From Legionella impletisoli (GTDB lineage: Bacteria > Pseudomonadota > Gammaproteobacteria > Legionellales > Legionellaceae), in the NCBI RefSeq assembly GCF_900639875.1, contig NZ_CAAAIA010000002.1, positions 327,351 to 391,350 of the forward strand: a stretch of 64,000 bases of DNA, read 5' to 3'. This document shows positions 8,429-17,954 of the stretch, in pieces (positions within the stretch are counted from its first letter, which is position 1; every line of letters starts with the position of its first letter). The notes below the pieces were generated by a model. That model had not been told where the DNA came from, made no database searches, and worked only from the letters and a program-made list of their open reading frames with translations. A program made the translations under genes and the position numbers.

Positions 8429-11287
8429 TTAACTTGAGGAAGGGATGATTTCTCTTTGTACTGGCGATAAACCATCTCTGGGTTGCTGCGATCGTCTACA
8501 TGCGAAAAATCCCACAATAGATAAAGGAGATTCCAATTCGATTCTTTGATGGGCTTCAAAATGCCGTGGATTTTTTAAAAAGGTTGCCATTTCGTGATGC
8601 TGATTGGCCTTAGCCTGATTCAACGCTTGATAAATTGCAGAGCGACTCGGTTTAACTTCATACGTATATAAATATCGTATAATCGCTAAATATCCCGCTC
8701 CTGCGGCTAATATGAATGCCGTGCCAATAGCCGCTTTGGTTGGTCGAATTTTTGGAGACTCGCAAATGAATCGCACAGCTTCTTCATGTCCATTTTTCGT
8801 TGCACGATTCAATGCGCGCTCAATCGATGGGAGTGTTGGCTGATACGTTGAATTACAAAATAATTCAAGTAATTCAACTTCGCCCATTTTCGCCGCTTCT
8901 TCAAAAGCCTGCTCAATGTCATGCTGATCCGGCTCATTGCACTCAAGGTCGCATAAACATTCGATACCCGCTTTATCTTGATGCAACACTGAGTGAATTA
9001 ATAGCTGGTGAACCTCATGCCTCACGCTGGGACTGGTTTTGTAAGAAGCAAAGAATTGCGCATCTAACCATGAGCCAGCCAAGAAGGCTTTTCTAAATCC
9101 CTTTGCAAATGAAACGGCGCGGGGTGGGCGAATTTCTTCGTTTAATAAATAATGCGCCACCTTCGAATGACCCGCCTCAACTGCTTTAACCAACGCAGAT
9201 TGCAGTACGTTATCAGTAAACTTCCCTAATTCTATGAGCTGATGAACCATTACCAGTTGATCTTGTTCAGCGGCTAGAAATAACAATCTTTTTTCTATTT
9301 TCTTGTCTAAAATTTCTGGGCAGACTTCTAAAATGACCTCCACGCCTTGCCAATGTCCCAATTGAGCTAAGCGGAGTAATGCCGCCGTTAACTCTTTGGT
9401 TTGTAGCGTTAAACGTCTTTCGCCACTTAGTAACCATCTTAATAAGCCTGAATTTCCCTGCTCGGCTGCAGCAGATAAAAGTGTTCGGCCACCATATTTA
9501 TGCCCTATCCATGTTGCGCAAGCCCCATACTTACAATTCAATTCTGAAACAATTTGCGTGCGCGTCGGCTCATGATCTAAGGCGATCAATAATTCAATTA
9601 CATAACGCTCATATTCATTCACCCAATCGCGACTGAGCTCTGGCTCTAATCGTAAAGCACAAGCAAGCGCCTTATAATTCATTTTTTCAGATAGATGGGC
9701 TAATCGTCCTTGAGCTACATAGGTAAACAACTCATATTTATCATGGGGAACAGGTGAGGAGACGGTACCGATTAAACTTAATACAGATAACTGCTTTGAA
9801 ATTGATTTCCAAGTATCCTCTAAGGTATAAAATTGCTCCTCCCCAAATGCATCCTGAGTTAATATTTCAGCAAAGGACTCTTCAAATTGTAAAGAAAGAT
9901 GATGAACGATTTCTTGCAAGACACCATCTTTTCCTGGATAACGCCTTAACATGTTCAATAGCAATGCATCATTTAAATAGTCGGGGTTTAAAGCGATTAA
10001 ATTTACCAAGGCTTGGTAAGCCTCGTTTGCTGATGATTGATGCGTTTTTTGTAGGCCTTTAATAATTGAAACCAATTGGGCGATAACATCTTCCGTACTG
10101 TACGATGTTTCTTTTAACCGTTTAAGGTAATTCGTTATATTAAAAAGGCTTACTTGTTCATACCACGAAGGTTTAAAAGGCAATAAATGAAAAATGCCGC
10201 CCACGTCTTTTTCTAATAGTCGCGCTCCTGTACTATCCTCCAACAGTTCCCCTACTCTTTTAAGCCGCAGGTAATGACCATTTCTTACCAACCTATCTAA
10301 TAAATTGGATAAAACATCATGAGTGTCTTCATGGTTTAATAGTTCCTTAAGAATAATCCTCCAAGATTCTTTATTGGCGTGAGCCTCATCCAAGGCTTCT
10401 AAAAGGAACGATGTATGAAATAAATTATACAGTGCAAAGGCATTGTTACGACTAATTGAAAAGCGAATGGATGAGGTGCAAACCTCTTCTTTAAGTAAGG
10501 ACTCCGCTGTTCTATCTCCTGTTAAGGAAAATTCCTCAAAGCCACGCATCCTTGCAGTGGTTCTTCTAGCTAGACCAATTAATTCTTCTGCTTCTGGGTA
10601 AGAAGCTAACAAATGGTAGAAACGTTTGAGTGGACTTTCATCTGAGTCTAAATAGGCAATATGATATGCAAAAAAATGATGCATAAGACCAGAAGACAAG
10701 ATTGCCTGAGGAGCCACACCTCGTTTTAATAACCACAATATGGCTGCTGTAAATTGAATCGTATCCTCTACAAAATCAGCCAACAACGAGGTTATCCCTA
10801 ACGGATGCGCTTGATGTCTCAGTTGCGTGGCTAATTTCAGTAAAAAAACGTCCACACGAACTTCATCATCAAGCTGATTATAATTCGTTTGGAAGATGCT
10901 TAAAGCACGAGTTTGATCTTCGCTAAAACAGAAATGAAATAACGCTTGAGTTTTTACGAGTCTTAAAGGTTTGTCTTCAAGGGTGCTTAAATAAGTGAGC
11001 GCCAATTGGCTCACCTCGATTAACGCCAAAGTATCTACATGATGGTTACAGGTTGATAGAAACTGTTGATACGCCACATTCGTTTCGAATGCTGATTTAG
11101 CCTTGGCTCTTTCTTGCTCAGAACTTGCAGGGGAAAAGTGCAGAGCTCTCATCGAGGATAGTAAGGATTGTTGCAAAACTATTGCTTCACTGAGCGCTTG
11201 CTGTATGTGTGCTATCGCAATAGGCTTCGCTTTCAAGACATTCACATCGCCATCGCAATGTATCCAGGAAAACAAATCAAATAGCAT
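8429..11287 (-). CDS. Large ankyrin-repeat protein, candidate secreted effector
   Basis: This 952-residue protein has no signal peptide or membrane segment. The N-terminal two thirds is helical and unlike any family I recognise. From about residue 600 the sequence shows degenerate ankyrin-type helix pairs of about 33 residues, for example GGRTLLSAAAEQGNSGLLRWLLS, AALLRLAQLGHWQGVEVIL, ALVKAVEAGHSKVAHYLL and AAGAGYLAIIRYLYTYE. Ankyrin proteins of this size in Legionella and Coxiella are commonly Dot/Icm substrates, but that is inference. The C-terminus is Ser-rich (ends PSSS). The ATG has a strong AAGGAG at six bases, with a second purine-rich GGAGG just before it. The gene ends 76 bp before the recA start, so the recA promoter lies directly at its 3' end. 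Confidence 0.8.
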   Translation of the reverse strand: MLFDLFSWIHCDGDVNVLKAKPIAIAHIQQALSEAIVLQQSLLSSMRALHFSPASSEQERAKAKSAFETNVAYQQFLSTCNHHVDTLALIEVSQLALTYLSTLEDKPLRLVKTQALFHFCFSEDQTRALSIFQTNYNQLDDEVRVDVFLLKLATQLRHQAHPLGITSLLADFVEDTIQFTAAILWLLKRGVAPQAILSSGLMHHFFAYHIAYLDSDESPLKRFYHLLASYPEAEELIGLARRTTARMRGFEEFSLTGDRTAESLLKEEVCTSSIRFSISRNNAFALYNLFHTSFLLEALDEAHANKESWRIILKELLNHEDTHDVLSNLLDRLVRNGHYLRLKRVGELLEDSTGARLLEKDVGGIFHLLPFKPSWYEQVSLFNITNYLKRLKETSYSTEDVIAQLVSIIKGLQKTHQSSANEAYQALVNLIALNPDYLNDALLLNMLRRYPGKDGVLQEIVHHLSLQFEESFAEILTQDAFGEEQFYTLEDTWKSISKQLSVLSLIGTVSSPVPHDKYELFTYVAQGRLAHLSEKMNYKALACALRLEPELSRDWVNEYERYVIELLIALDHEPTRTQIVSELNCKYGACATWIGHKYGGRTLLSAAAEQGNSGLLRWLLSGERRLTLQTKELTAALLRLAQLGHWQGVEVILEVCPEILDKKIEKRLLFLAAEQDQLVMVHQLIELGKFTDNVLQSALVKAVEAGHSKVAHYLLNEEIRPPRAVSFAKGFRKAFLAGSWLDAQFFASYKTSPSVRHEVHQLLIHSVLHQDKAGIECLCDLECNEPDQHDIEQAFEEAAKMGEVELLELFCNSTYQPTLPSIERALNRATKNGHEEAVRFICESPKIRPTKAAIGTAFILAAGAGYLAIIRYLYTYEVKPSRSAIYQALNQAKANQHHEMATFLKNPRHFEAHQRIELESPLSIVGFFACRRSQQPRDGLSPVQREIIPSSS

Positions 11288-11384
11288 GCTGTGCTCCTTA
11301 TCCTCCCGCGTTTTTCATTATTAATAGAATCCGTTTTAAAGATCAATAAGCTTTTAAGTCAACTGAAGAACCTATCGGTCAATC

Positions 11385-11413
11385 TTGACAAGGAGAACTC
11401 GGCCGCTTAGCAT
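11385..11413 (+). promoter_or_regulatory. Predicted ispB promoter
   Basis: A consensus TTGACA (11385-11390), a 17-base spacer and TAGCAT (11408-11413) lie 28 bases upstream of the ispB ATG. This is one of the best sigma-70-like matches I found in the window. Confidence 0.55.
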
Positions 11414-11441
11414 GCTCTCATCTTTTTTTTAGGGATGGGCT

Positions 11442-12410
11442 ATGCCGATTCAACGCTTACGCAGGCTTGTTAGTGAAGATTTTGAAGCCGTTAATGCGCT
11501 CATTATTGAGAAAATTAAATCTGAAGTCTCTTTAATTGATGATTTATCGAATCATCTTATGCAAAGCGGTGGCAAACGACTGCGTCCTCTTTTAGTGCTG
11601 TTAGCCTGTCATGCCTGTAAATACAAAGGCGAACACCACATTAAACTTGCAGCTATGATCGAGTTTTTTCATACTGCAACTTTGTTGCATGATGATGTCA
11701 TTGATGAATCTACTATGCGTCGTGGCCGGGAAACCGCAAATGAAATTTGGGGGAGTAAAGCCAGCATACTGGTAGGCGATTATCTTTTCATACAGTATAT
11801 GCAATTAGCCTTGGAAGTCGGCAGTTTGAAAATCATGGATGTCTTGACTCAACATTTTTACGAGATTACTCGCGGAGAAATCAAACAGCTGAACAACCGC
11901 CATAATACCAGCTTAAGTGAAGACGAGTATTTCGAAATCATCCGTTCTAAAACCTCGCTTCTCTTTGCTGTATCAGCCGCTCTTGGACCTATGATTTGTG
12001 ATGCTGACGAAACTATATATCAAGGGTTATTCAATTATGGATTGCATCTTGGTAATGCCTTTCAGTTGATTGATGATGCATTGGATTATTCCTCTAACTC
12101 AGAAACGTTAGGGAAAAACATTGGCGATGATTTAGCCGATGGTAAGGCAACGTTGCCGATTCTACACGCAATCAACCATAGTGACCCTGTTCAGAAAACA
12201 CTCATTATCGAAAGCCTAAAAACAGGTAATCTTTCAGCCTTGCCCAATATTTTAAGCGCAATTAAATCCGCAAAATCCTTGGAATACACACGCCAAGTTG
12301 CCGAAGCTGAAGTGGATAAAGCCATAACATCCTTGCAAATTTTACCTGATTCGGTATATAAAGAAGCGCTTGTTGATCTTGCGCATTATGCGGTATCGCG
12401 TGATCATTAG
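11442..12410 (+). CDS. ispB: Octaprenyl diphosphate synthase (long-chain trans-prenyltransferase)
   Basis: The 322-residue enzyme elongates FPP with IPP to make the quinone side chain. The first Asp-rich motif is in HTATLLHDDVIDES with the downstream MRRG, and the second is QLIDDALDYSS. GGKRLRP near residue 44 binds diphosphate. The sequence around the first motif matches IspB closely, so a quinone-chain length of eight is likely, but exact product length cannot be read from sequence. The ribosome site AGGGAT precedes the ATG. Unusually it sits next to tRNA-Pro and proBA rather than rplU-rpmA. Confidence 0.93.
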   Translation: MPIQRLRRLVSEDFEAVNALIIEKIKSEVSLIDDLSNHLMQSGGKRLRPLLVLLACHACKYKGEHHIKLAAMIEFFHTATLLHDDVIDESTMRRGRETANEIWGSKASILVGDYLFIQYMQLALEVGSLKIMDVLTQHFYEITRGEIKQLNNRHNTSLSEDEYFEIIRSKTSLLFAVSAALGPMICDADETIYQGLFNYGLHLGNAFQLIDDALDYSSNSETLGKNIGDDLADGKATLPILHAINHSDPVQKTLIIESLKTGNLSALPNILSAIKSAKSLEYTRQVAEAEVDKAITSLQILPDSVYKEALVDLAHYAVSRDH

Positions 12411-12470
12411 CACTTCCATTCCTGTATCGATGTCAGAATAAGCCATAAATGCTATGGAAATTTGTAATTT

Positions 12471-12547
12471 CGGAGTGTAGCTCAGCCTGGTAGAGCACTG
12501 CCTTCGGGAGGCAGGGGTCGCAAGTTCGATTCTTGTCACTCCGACCA
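12471..12547 (+). tRNA. tRNA-Pro (anticodon CGG)
   Basis: A 77-nt cloverleaf is present. Acceptor arms CGGAGTG and CACTCCG pair perfectly, and the discriminator A and CCA are encoded. The anticodon stem CTGCC/GGCAG encloses loop TTCGGGA with anticodon CGG at 12505-12507, and the T-arm contains GTTCGATTC. The tRNA ends 17 bases before the proB start, so processing of a shared transcript would generate the proBA mRNA 5' end. Confidence 0.97.
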
Positions 12548-12564
12548 ATCTTTTGGTGTAACGT

Positions 12565-13632
12565 ATGAAGTTAATCATTAAAGTCGGTACCCAAAGCATT
12601 TTATCACAGGATGGTGATCCTTTTTTTCAGCTCATTGATCATCTGGTTGCACAATTGGCTCGTTTGCAACTTGCTGGCCATCAATTGGTACTAGTAAGCT
12701 CAGGTGCGGTAAGTTCGGGTAGAAAAATTGCACGAGAACACCTTGAACGTCAATATGGCCACTCAATTGGCGAAAAACAGACCCTAGCTTCACTTGGACA
12801 AGTTGAATTAATGCGCCTGTTTGCCGATGCATTTAAACCGTATAACCTTCTCGTTTCACAATTGCTCCTAACCAAGCAAGATTTTCACACTCGTAAACAT
12901 TATTTAAATATCGCCCGCTTATTTCGCGAACTTTTGAATCAACAATACATTATTCCAATCGTCAATGAGAATGACAGCGTTGCCATTGAAGAATTGATGT
13001 TTACTGATAACGATGAGTTGGCAGGACTCATTGCAGCGCAACTTGGAGCAGATAAATTAATTATTTTAAGCAACGTTCCTGGAGTCTATACAGACGAACC
13101 AGGCTCTAAAGATGCAGAGCTCATTTCTATCATTGACCCGAACCAATCTTGGCCTGAAGTTTCCATGTCCAAAAGTATACATGGCCGCGGAGGGATGTTT
13201 AGTAAATTAGCCACAGCAAAAAAAATCTCGAGCCTTGGAATCACAACGCATATTGCCTGCATAAAAGAACCCAATGTGATTGAACGGATAGTCAATCAAG
13301 AATCGCTTGGTACAATCATTTTACCCAACAAACGAAAGTCTAACATCAAACGCTGGATTGCCTTTGCTGATAGACAAAATGCTTCAGTTTATATTAATGC
13401 CGAGCTTTATCGCTTGTTGAAAGATACCCAACAAACCAGAAGCCTATTGCCTATTGGTTTGGTCAAAATCAACGGGACGTTTAAAAAAGGCGATTTAATT
13501 AACATTTGTAGTTTAACCAATGAACGTGTAGGGGTTGGAATAGCTCGTTATGATTCTACCCGATTAAACGAATTTATTGGTCAAAAAGGAAAGCCTGTCT
13601 TTATTCATTATGATCAATTACATATCTTTTAA
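12565..13632 (+). CDS. proB: Glutamate 5-kinase
   Basis: ProB phosphorylates glutamate, the first step of proline synthesis. The amino-acid kinase domain includes LVSSGAVSSGRK (about residues 43-54), IPIVNENDSVA and the IHGRGGMFSKLATAKK loop. A PUA domain occupies about residues 270-355. At 355 residues it is slightly shorter than the E. coli enzyme but complete. No strong ribosome site is visible (GGTG at 8-9 nt). It is followed 14 bases later by proA and preceded at once by tRNA-Pro. Confidence 0.95.
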   Translation: MKLIIKVGTQSILSQDGDPFFQLIDHLVAQLARLQLAGHQLVLVSSGAVSSGRKIAREHLERQYGHSIGEKQTLASLGQVELMRLFADAFKPYNLLVSQLLLTKQDFHTRKHYLNIARLFRELLNQQYIIPIVNENDSVAIEELMFTDNDELAGLIAAQLGADKLIILSNVPGVYTDEPGSKDAELISIIDPNQSWPEVSMSKSIHGRGGMFSKLATAKKISSLGITTHIACIKEPNVIERIVNQESLGTIILPNKRKSNIKRWIAFADRQNASVYINAELYRLLKDTQQTRSLLPIGLVKINGTFKKGDLINICSLTNERVGVGIARYDSTRLNEFIGQKGKPVFIHYDQLHIF

Positions 13633-13646
13633 GGTAGGAATGACAC

Positions 13647-14900
13647 ATGAAACAGGAAGTTCTCAGACGACTCCGTACTGCGAAATTAGCGAGCCAGGAA
13701 CTCATTGCTTTAGACGATGCCAAACGAAGTTCGGTGTTACTTGCTCTGGCTGAAAAGCTTCGCCAATCTTCTGACGTTATTATTGCAGAGAATCAGAAAG
13801 ATTTAGCATTAATGAAAGAAGAGGATCCTAAATTTGATCGGCTTTTATTAAATAAAGCACGTATCAACACATTAGCTGACGATGTAGAACACGTGGCGCG
13901 CCTGCCATTTACCGTTGGAAAAATTCTTAGTGAAAAAACATTGGATAATGGCCTTAAGCTTCAGCAAGTTTCCGTTCCTTTAGGCGTTATTGCTGTAATT
14001 TATGAATCGCGACCCAATGTAACGATTGATGTGTTTAGTCTATGTTTTAAAACAGGAAATGCCTGTATTTTAAAAGGCGGTAAAGAAGCAATACATAGCA
14101 ATCGATGTTTAGCTCACCTTATCACAGACGTTTTAGAAACCCATTTAATTGATCCAAGCATAGTCTATTTACTTCCTCCAGAGCGAGAGGCTACACACGT
14201 GCTGCTTGAAGCCAATGGCGTAGTAGATGTATGCATTCCACGAGGTAGCCAAGAACTGATTCACTTTGTACGCGATCATGCAAAAATTCCCGTTATCGAA
14301 ACCGGAGCAGGCATTGTTCATACATATTTTGATGAAACGGGTGATATAGAAAAAGGTCGATTCATTATTAATAATGCAAAAACAAGAAGAGTTAGCGTCT
14401 GCAATGCGTTAGATACCTTAATTATTCATAAAAATAGACTGACCGATTTGCCTAAACTGGTGGAGTTACTAGCAGAAAAAAAAGTTAAACTCTATGCAGA
14501 CGAAGCAAGTTATTCAATTTTAGAATCAACTTATCCTGCTTCGTTATTGCGCCATGCCAAACCGAATGATTTTGGCCGTGAGTTCTTATCCTATAAGCTT
14601 GCTATTAAAACGGTTGATTCAGCATCGGATGCGGTGTTACATATCAAAAAATATTCTTCAGGGCACAGCGAAGCCATTATCTCCGAGAATAAAAAAACGG
14701 TTGATTATTTTCTCCAACAAATCGATGCGGCTGCAGTTTATGTGAACGCTTCTACAGCATTCACAGATGGTGGACAATTTGGAATGGGGGCAGAAATTGG
14801 CATCAGCACTCAAAAGCTTCACGCTCGAGGCCCTATGGCACTCGATGCGTTAATGTCTTATAAATGGGTTATTTTAGGCGATGGGCAAATTCGAGATTAG
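13647..14900 (+). CDS. proA: Glutamate-5-semialdehyde dehydrogenase (gamma-glutamyl phosphate reductase)
   Basis: The 417-residue NADPH-dependent reductase converts gamma-glutamyl phosphate to the semialdehyde, the second proline step. Family signatures are LGVIAVIYESRPNVTIDV near residue 112, ILKGGKEAIHSN, the catalytic-cysteine segment RRVSVCNALDTLII, and the C-terminal DGGQFGMGAEIGISTQKLHARGP. AAGG and AGGAA lie 10-20 bases before the ATG. It forms a two-gene operon with proB and is closed by a hairpin about 25 bp downstream. Confidence 0.96.
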   Translation: MKQEVLRRLRTAKLASQELIALDDAKRSSVLLALAEKLRQSSDVIIAENQKDLALMKEEDPKFDRLLLNKARINTLADDVEHVARLPFTVGKILSEKTLDNGLKLQQVSVPLGVIAVIYESRPNVTIDVFSLCFKTGNACILKGGKEAIHSNRCLAHLITDVLETHLIDPSIVYLLPPEREATHVLLEANGVVDVCIPRGSQELIHFVRDHAKIPVIETGAGIVHTYFDETGDIEKGRFIINNAKTRRVSVCNALDTLIIHKNRLTDLPKLVELLAEKKVKLYADEASYSILESTYPASLLRHAKPNDFGREFLSYKLAIKTVDSASDAVLHIKKYSSGHSEAIISENKKTVDYFLQQIDAAAVYVNASTAFTDGGQFGMGAEIGISTQKLHARGPMALDALMSYKWVILGDGQIRD

Positions 14901-14925
14901 AAACATCCTCTAAGTAACGTGAGTT

Positions 14926-14957
14926 CGCCAGAAAAGGTATTTATAACTTTTCTGGCG
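14926..14957. terminator. Hairpin downstream of proA
   Basis: CGCCAGAAAAG and CTTTTCTGGCG form a perfect 11-bp stem with a 10-nt loop, 26 bases after the proA stop and before the convergent permease gene. No T-run follows, so it may be a bidirectional or Rho-assisted terminator. Confidence 0.5.
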
Positions 14958-15034
14958 CTAAACGTACGTTATCCTGTACAAAATAAGTCCCTTCGATATC
15001 CGTTAAATTTGGATTTTTCTGATATCAAACTACG

Positions 15035-16246
15035 TTAAATAAAGGCACTGATAAAAAACAAAAATGATGTGATCAATCCCACGATAGGAAAGGCAATGGA
15101 GTAAGCCGCAGCCTTAACATCGACCTCTCGGCGTACTTTAATTTTAATTAATGCGGCATGAATCAACATAAAAACCACGAGGATGATGAGGCTTGTTATT
15201 TTTGCTAGCCCTTCTATATTAAACCCTAGAGCAAGAATTAAAATAATAGTCACGACCACAAGGGTTGCAATAACTGGAGTTTGAGTCTTCGCATAAACTT
15301 GGCCTAAATAGTGAGGAGCAGTTCCTTGTTTTGCCATACCATACATAACGCGTGATGCCATAATGACTTGTGCTAGAGCTCCATTCACGATAGCAATCAG
15401 ACTAATGAACCCAATCACAAGGGAAGAGTGCCCTTTCATATTCATAAAAGTAGCAAGAGGTGCATCACTGGCCGCCAGTATCGGCAATGGCATGGTTGAG
15501 AGCATGGCCAATGCCACCAAAAAGTAAAGAACCGTTGCAATCCCAAATGCTAAAAAAATAGCCCTAGGTAAATTTCGTTCTGGATCTTTTATTTCTTCTG
15601 CAACATTGACCATATCTTCAAATCCGATATAAGAATAAAATGCAAGAAATGCACCTGCGCCAATGCCTGTTAGTACATCGACCGAAAAAGATTCCGCTTT
15701 ATCGAATAGGGCGGGCAAAGAACCGATTTGATCATGGGCAAGATAAATAATAATCACTAAGCCTAAAACCTCTATCAGAGTGATCAACATCACCATAAAA
15801 GCTGACTCTTTTATCCCCCAGATGGCAATAAATCCCATAACAAGAACCAACAACAAAATACAAGCCCAATCAGGTAGGGGAATAAACAATTGAAAATACC
15901 CTGTAAAACCTCGGGTAATGGCCGCAGCCGAGACAACTCCAGTCAGTACCACCATCCACCCTACTATCCTAGATAACCAAGCCTTGGCAAAGGCATGCTG
16001 CACATAAAAGGCTTCGCCAGCGCTTTTGGGAAAACGAGAGCTAAGTTCTGCGTAAGAAACAGCAGTGAATAACGCGATACCTGCTGCAAGTAAAAACGCA
16101 AAAGGAGTATAAATTCCCGCTTTTGCTGCCACCTTACCGACTAGCACGTAAATTCCTGCACCAAGAATGGTACCAAGCCCATAAAACATTACTAGTAATT
16201 GACTCAATGAGCGTTTTAAAGGGATCGACTCATCCATTTCGAACAT
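15035..16246 (-). CDS. APC-family amino acid permease
   Basis: This 403-residue inner-membrane transporter has 11-12 predicted hydrophobic helices. The N-terminal signature MFYGLGTILGAGIYVLVGK is the broken first helix that binds the substrate amine and carboxylate in the APC superfamily. Further typical segments are FYSYIGFEDMVNVAEEIKDPERNLPRAI and VMASRVMYGMAKQG. Substrate cannot be assigned; cationic or small neutral amino acids are possible. AAGGAT lies nine bases upstream of the ATG. The gene converges with proA and appears monocistronic. Confidence 0.9.
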   Translation of the reverse strand: MFEMDESIPLKRSLSQLLVMFYGLGTILGAGIYVLVGKVAAKAGIYTPFAFLLAAGIALFTAVSYAELSSRFPKSAGEAFYVQHAFAKAWLSRIVGWMVVLTGVVSAAAITRGFTGYFQLFIPLPDWACILLLVLVMGFIAIWGIKESAFMVMLITLIEVLGLVIIIYLAHDQIGSLPALFDKAESFSVDVLTGIGAGAFLAFYSYIGFEDMVNVAEEIKDPERNLPRAIFLAFGIATVLYFLVALAMLSTMPLPILAASDAPLATFMNMKGHSSLVIGFISLIAIVNGALAQVIMASRVMYGMAKQGTAPHYLGQVYAKTQTPVIATLVVVTIILILALGFNIEGLAKITSLIILVVFMLIHAALIKIKVRREVDVKAAAYSIAFPIVGLITSFLFFISAFI

Positions 16247-16342
16247 AAATTATCCTTATATTTTTTCTATTGACAGCTTGGGACTTTTTCGTGAATATAA
16301 AATTGAAATAATAGTGGATTTTAGGGTGTGTTTACAGTTCAC

Positions 16343-16477
16343 TCCTACGCCTTCGCCCTAGGAGATGACGAAAGCCTGCTATGAGCATAACCCCTACCTG
16401 CTGGGCTTTAAAGCACAGCATCCATGCTAGAAGCCTCAAAACCAATGGATGCTGCGGCCAAAGCCGAAGATAGCTGC
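16343..16477 (-). repeat. Dispersed inverted copy of the 138-bp repeat found at 63.4-63.9 kb
   Basis: Read on the minus strand, this stretch carries CAGCATCCATTGGTTTTGAG, GCTTCTAGCATGGATGCTG and the GTAGGGGTTATG segment, matching the tandem array near the right end. Similarity falls off toward the ends. It lies between the permease start and the HD-GYP gene stop. Confidence 0.85.
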
Positions 16478-16497
16478 TACAATCAAGCCATAACAGG

Positions 16498-17871
16498 TTA
16501 AGATATAGAAAAAATATCTTTTCCGTTTAGAAGACTTGGTTTACTCACATAAGGATCTATCTTTTTTTCGAATAAAAGATAAGCACACGTTTTTAAAATG
16601 TCTTCATCAAATTGTTGTGATGCTTGCTGCAATTTATCCATAGCTGCTTTTAGACCAAAGGAAGGATGATAAGGCCTGTATGACAACATTTCATCCAAAC
16701 AATCAGCAACAGCAATAATTTTTGCTTCTAAAAGGATTTGATCTCCTTTTAATCCTTGTGGATAGCCACTACCATCCAATCGCTCATGATGCATTAATAC
16801 GATTTCTGCTACAGGCCATGGAAATTGAATATTTTTTAAGATGTCATACCCAGCTTTAGGATGGGTTTTTATCAATTCGTATTCTATATCGGTTAGTTGC
16901 GTGGGCTTATTTAAGATCTCCGCAGGAATTCCGATTTTTCCAATATCATGCACAAGGGCAGCAAGTTCTAGTCCTTTAAGTCGTTCCGTATCAAAGTCTA
17001 ATTCTTTGGCGATCGCTTTCGATAGGTACGCTACATTGTTTTGATGTCCCACGGTATAGGGGTCACGTTGTTCAAAAGCAGTAATAATAGCCACCATGAG
17101 CTCGTGAATACTTTTTCCTGCTATGTGCGATTCTTGACGCTGATCTTGTACGGCTTGAATTTCATCGGTAATGTCTTCGGCAATGCCTGCCATTCGGTAT
17201 AATTTACCCTCATCATCATAAATAGGAAATACGCGAGCATGGATGCATCGGGTTTTACCATCTGGGCGAATAATACGGTATTTTGCATTAAATTTGCCTG
17301 TTTTTTGCTTTTCTGCATACAGTTTTTCAACTCGTTTTCTATCTTCAGGATGAATGAAATTTAACCACGAATCTGGTTGATCATAGAGTTCTGACAAAGG
17401 GCGTTGCCAAATCTTTTCATACCCAGGGCTGATATAGACAAATTCGCGTGTTTTGGCATCATTTAAAAAAAAGACATCACGAATATGTTCTGTGATTTGA
17501 CGAAAATTTTCTTCACTGGATTGCAGCTGTTGTAATATCTCAATATTAACCGCAACGTCGCGTACAACCGCTAGCAAAAGTTCAGGGGAAATGCGTTTGA
17601 ACTTGGTCTGCGTATAAGCCAAGGCTCCTGTTTTTTTTCTCATAGCAGAATTAATCGTAATTGAATCTTCTAAAGCAAGGTTTAGGGATTTTGAAAGAAT
17701 CTTGTTGGCATCGGCTTCATTAAATAATTCAGAAAGCTTAGTGCCAACAAGTTCCTGTTCCTCATATAGAAGCAAACGCGACAAGCATTCATTTGCGAGG
17801 ACAATATTGCCTTCGTTATCGAAAATAAGCATCCCTTCGGGGGATTTTTCAAAAATTTCATCATAGTTCAT
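16498..17871 (-). CDS. PAS-PAS-HD-GYP protein, predicted c-di-GMP phosphodiesterase
   Basis: The 457-residue protein has an N-terminal PAS domain (SPEGMLIFDNEGNIVLANE), then a second PAS/PAC (DVFFLNDAKTREFVYISPGYEKIW, ending RMAGIAEDITDEI), then an HD-GYP domain from about residue 255. The metal-binding HDIGKIGIP and HHERLDGSGYPQGLKG motifs are intact, including the GYP triad, so hydrolysis of cyclic di-GMP is expected. No membrane segment is seen, suggesting a cytosolic sensor whose PAS domains may bind a ligand or cofactor. It is transcribed behind the MscS-type gene with an 80-bp gap. Confidence 0.92.
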   Translation of the reverse strand: MNYDEIFEKSPEGMLIFDNEGNIVLANECLSRLLLYEEQELVGTKLSELFNEADANKILSKSLNLALEDSITINSAMRKKTGALAYTQTKFKRISPELLLAVVRDVAVNIEILQQLQSSEENFRQITEHIRDVFFLNDAKTREFVYISPGYEKIWQRPLSELYDQPDSWLNFIHPEDRKRVEKLYAEKQKTGKFNAKYRIIRPDGKTRCIHARVFPIYDDEGKLYRMAGIAEDITDEIQAVQDQRQESHIAGKSIHELMVAIITAFEQRDPYTVGHQNNVAYLSKAIAKELDFDTERLKGLELAALVHDIGKIGIPAEILNKPTQLTDIEYELIKTHPKAGYDILKNIQFPWPVAEIVLMHHERLDGSGYPQGLKGDQILLEAKIIAVADCLDEMLSYRPYHPSFGLKAAMDKLQQASQQFDEDILKTCAYLLFEKKIDPYVSKPSLLNGKDIFSIS

Positions 17872-17954
17872 TACGTAAAACTTTTTTTCAAACCCTACCT
17901 AAAGTATAGCTCTATATTGACAGAAGATTGATTGTAAAAAGAACATACAATAGC

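Noticed and set aside
8354..8430. LexA (SOS) box upstream of recA
   Set aside because: CTGT and ACAG elements exist but the spacing is far longer than eight bases; it is a different inverted repeat.
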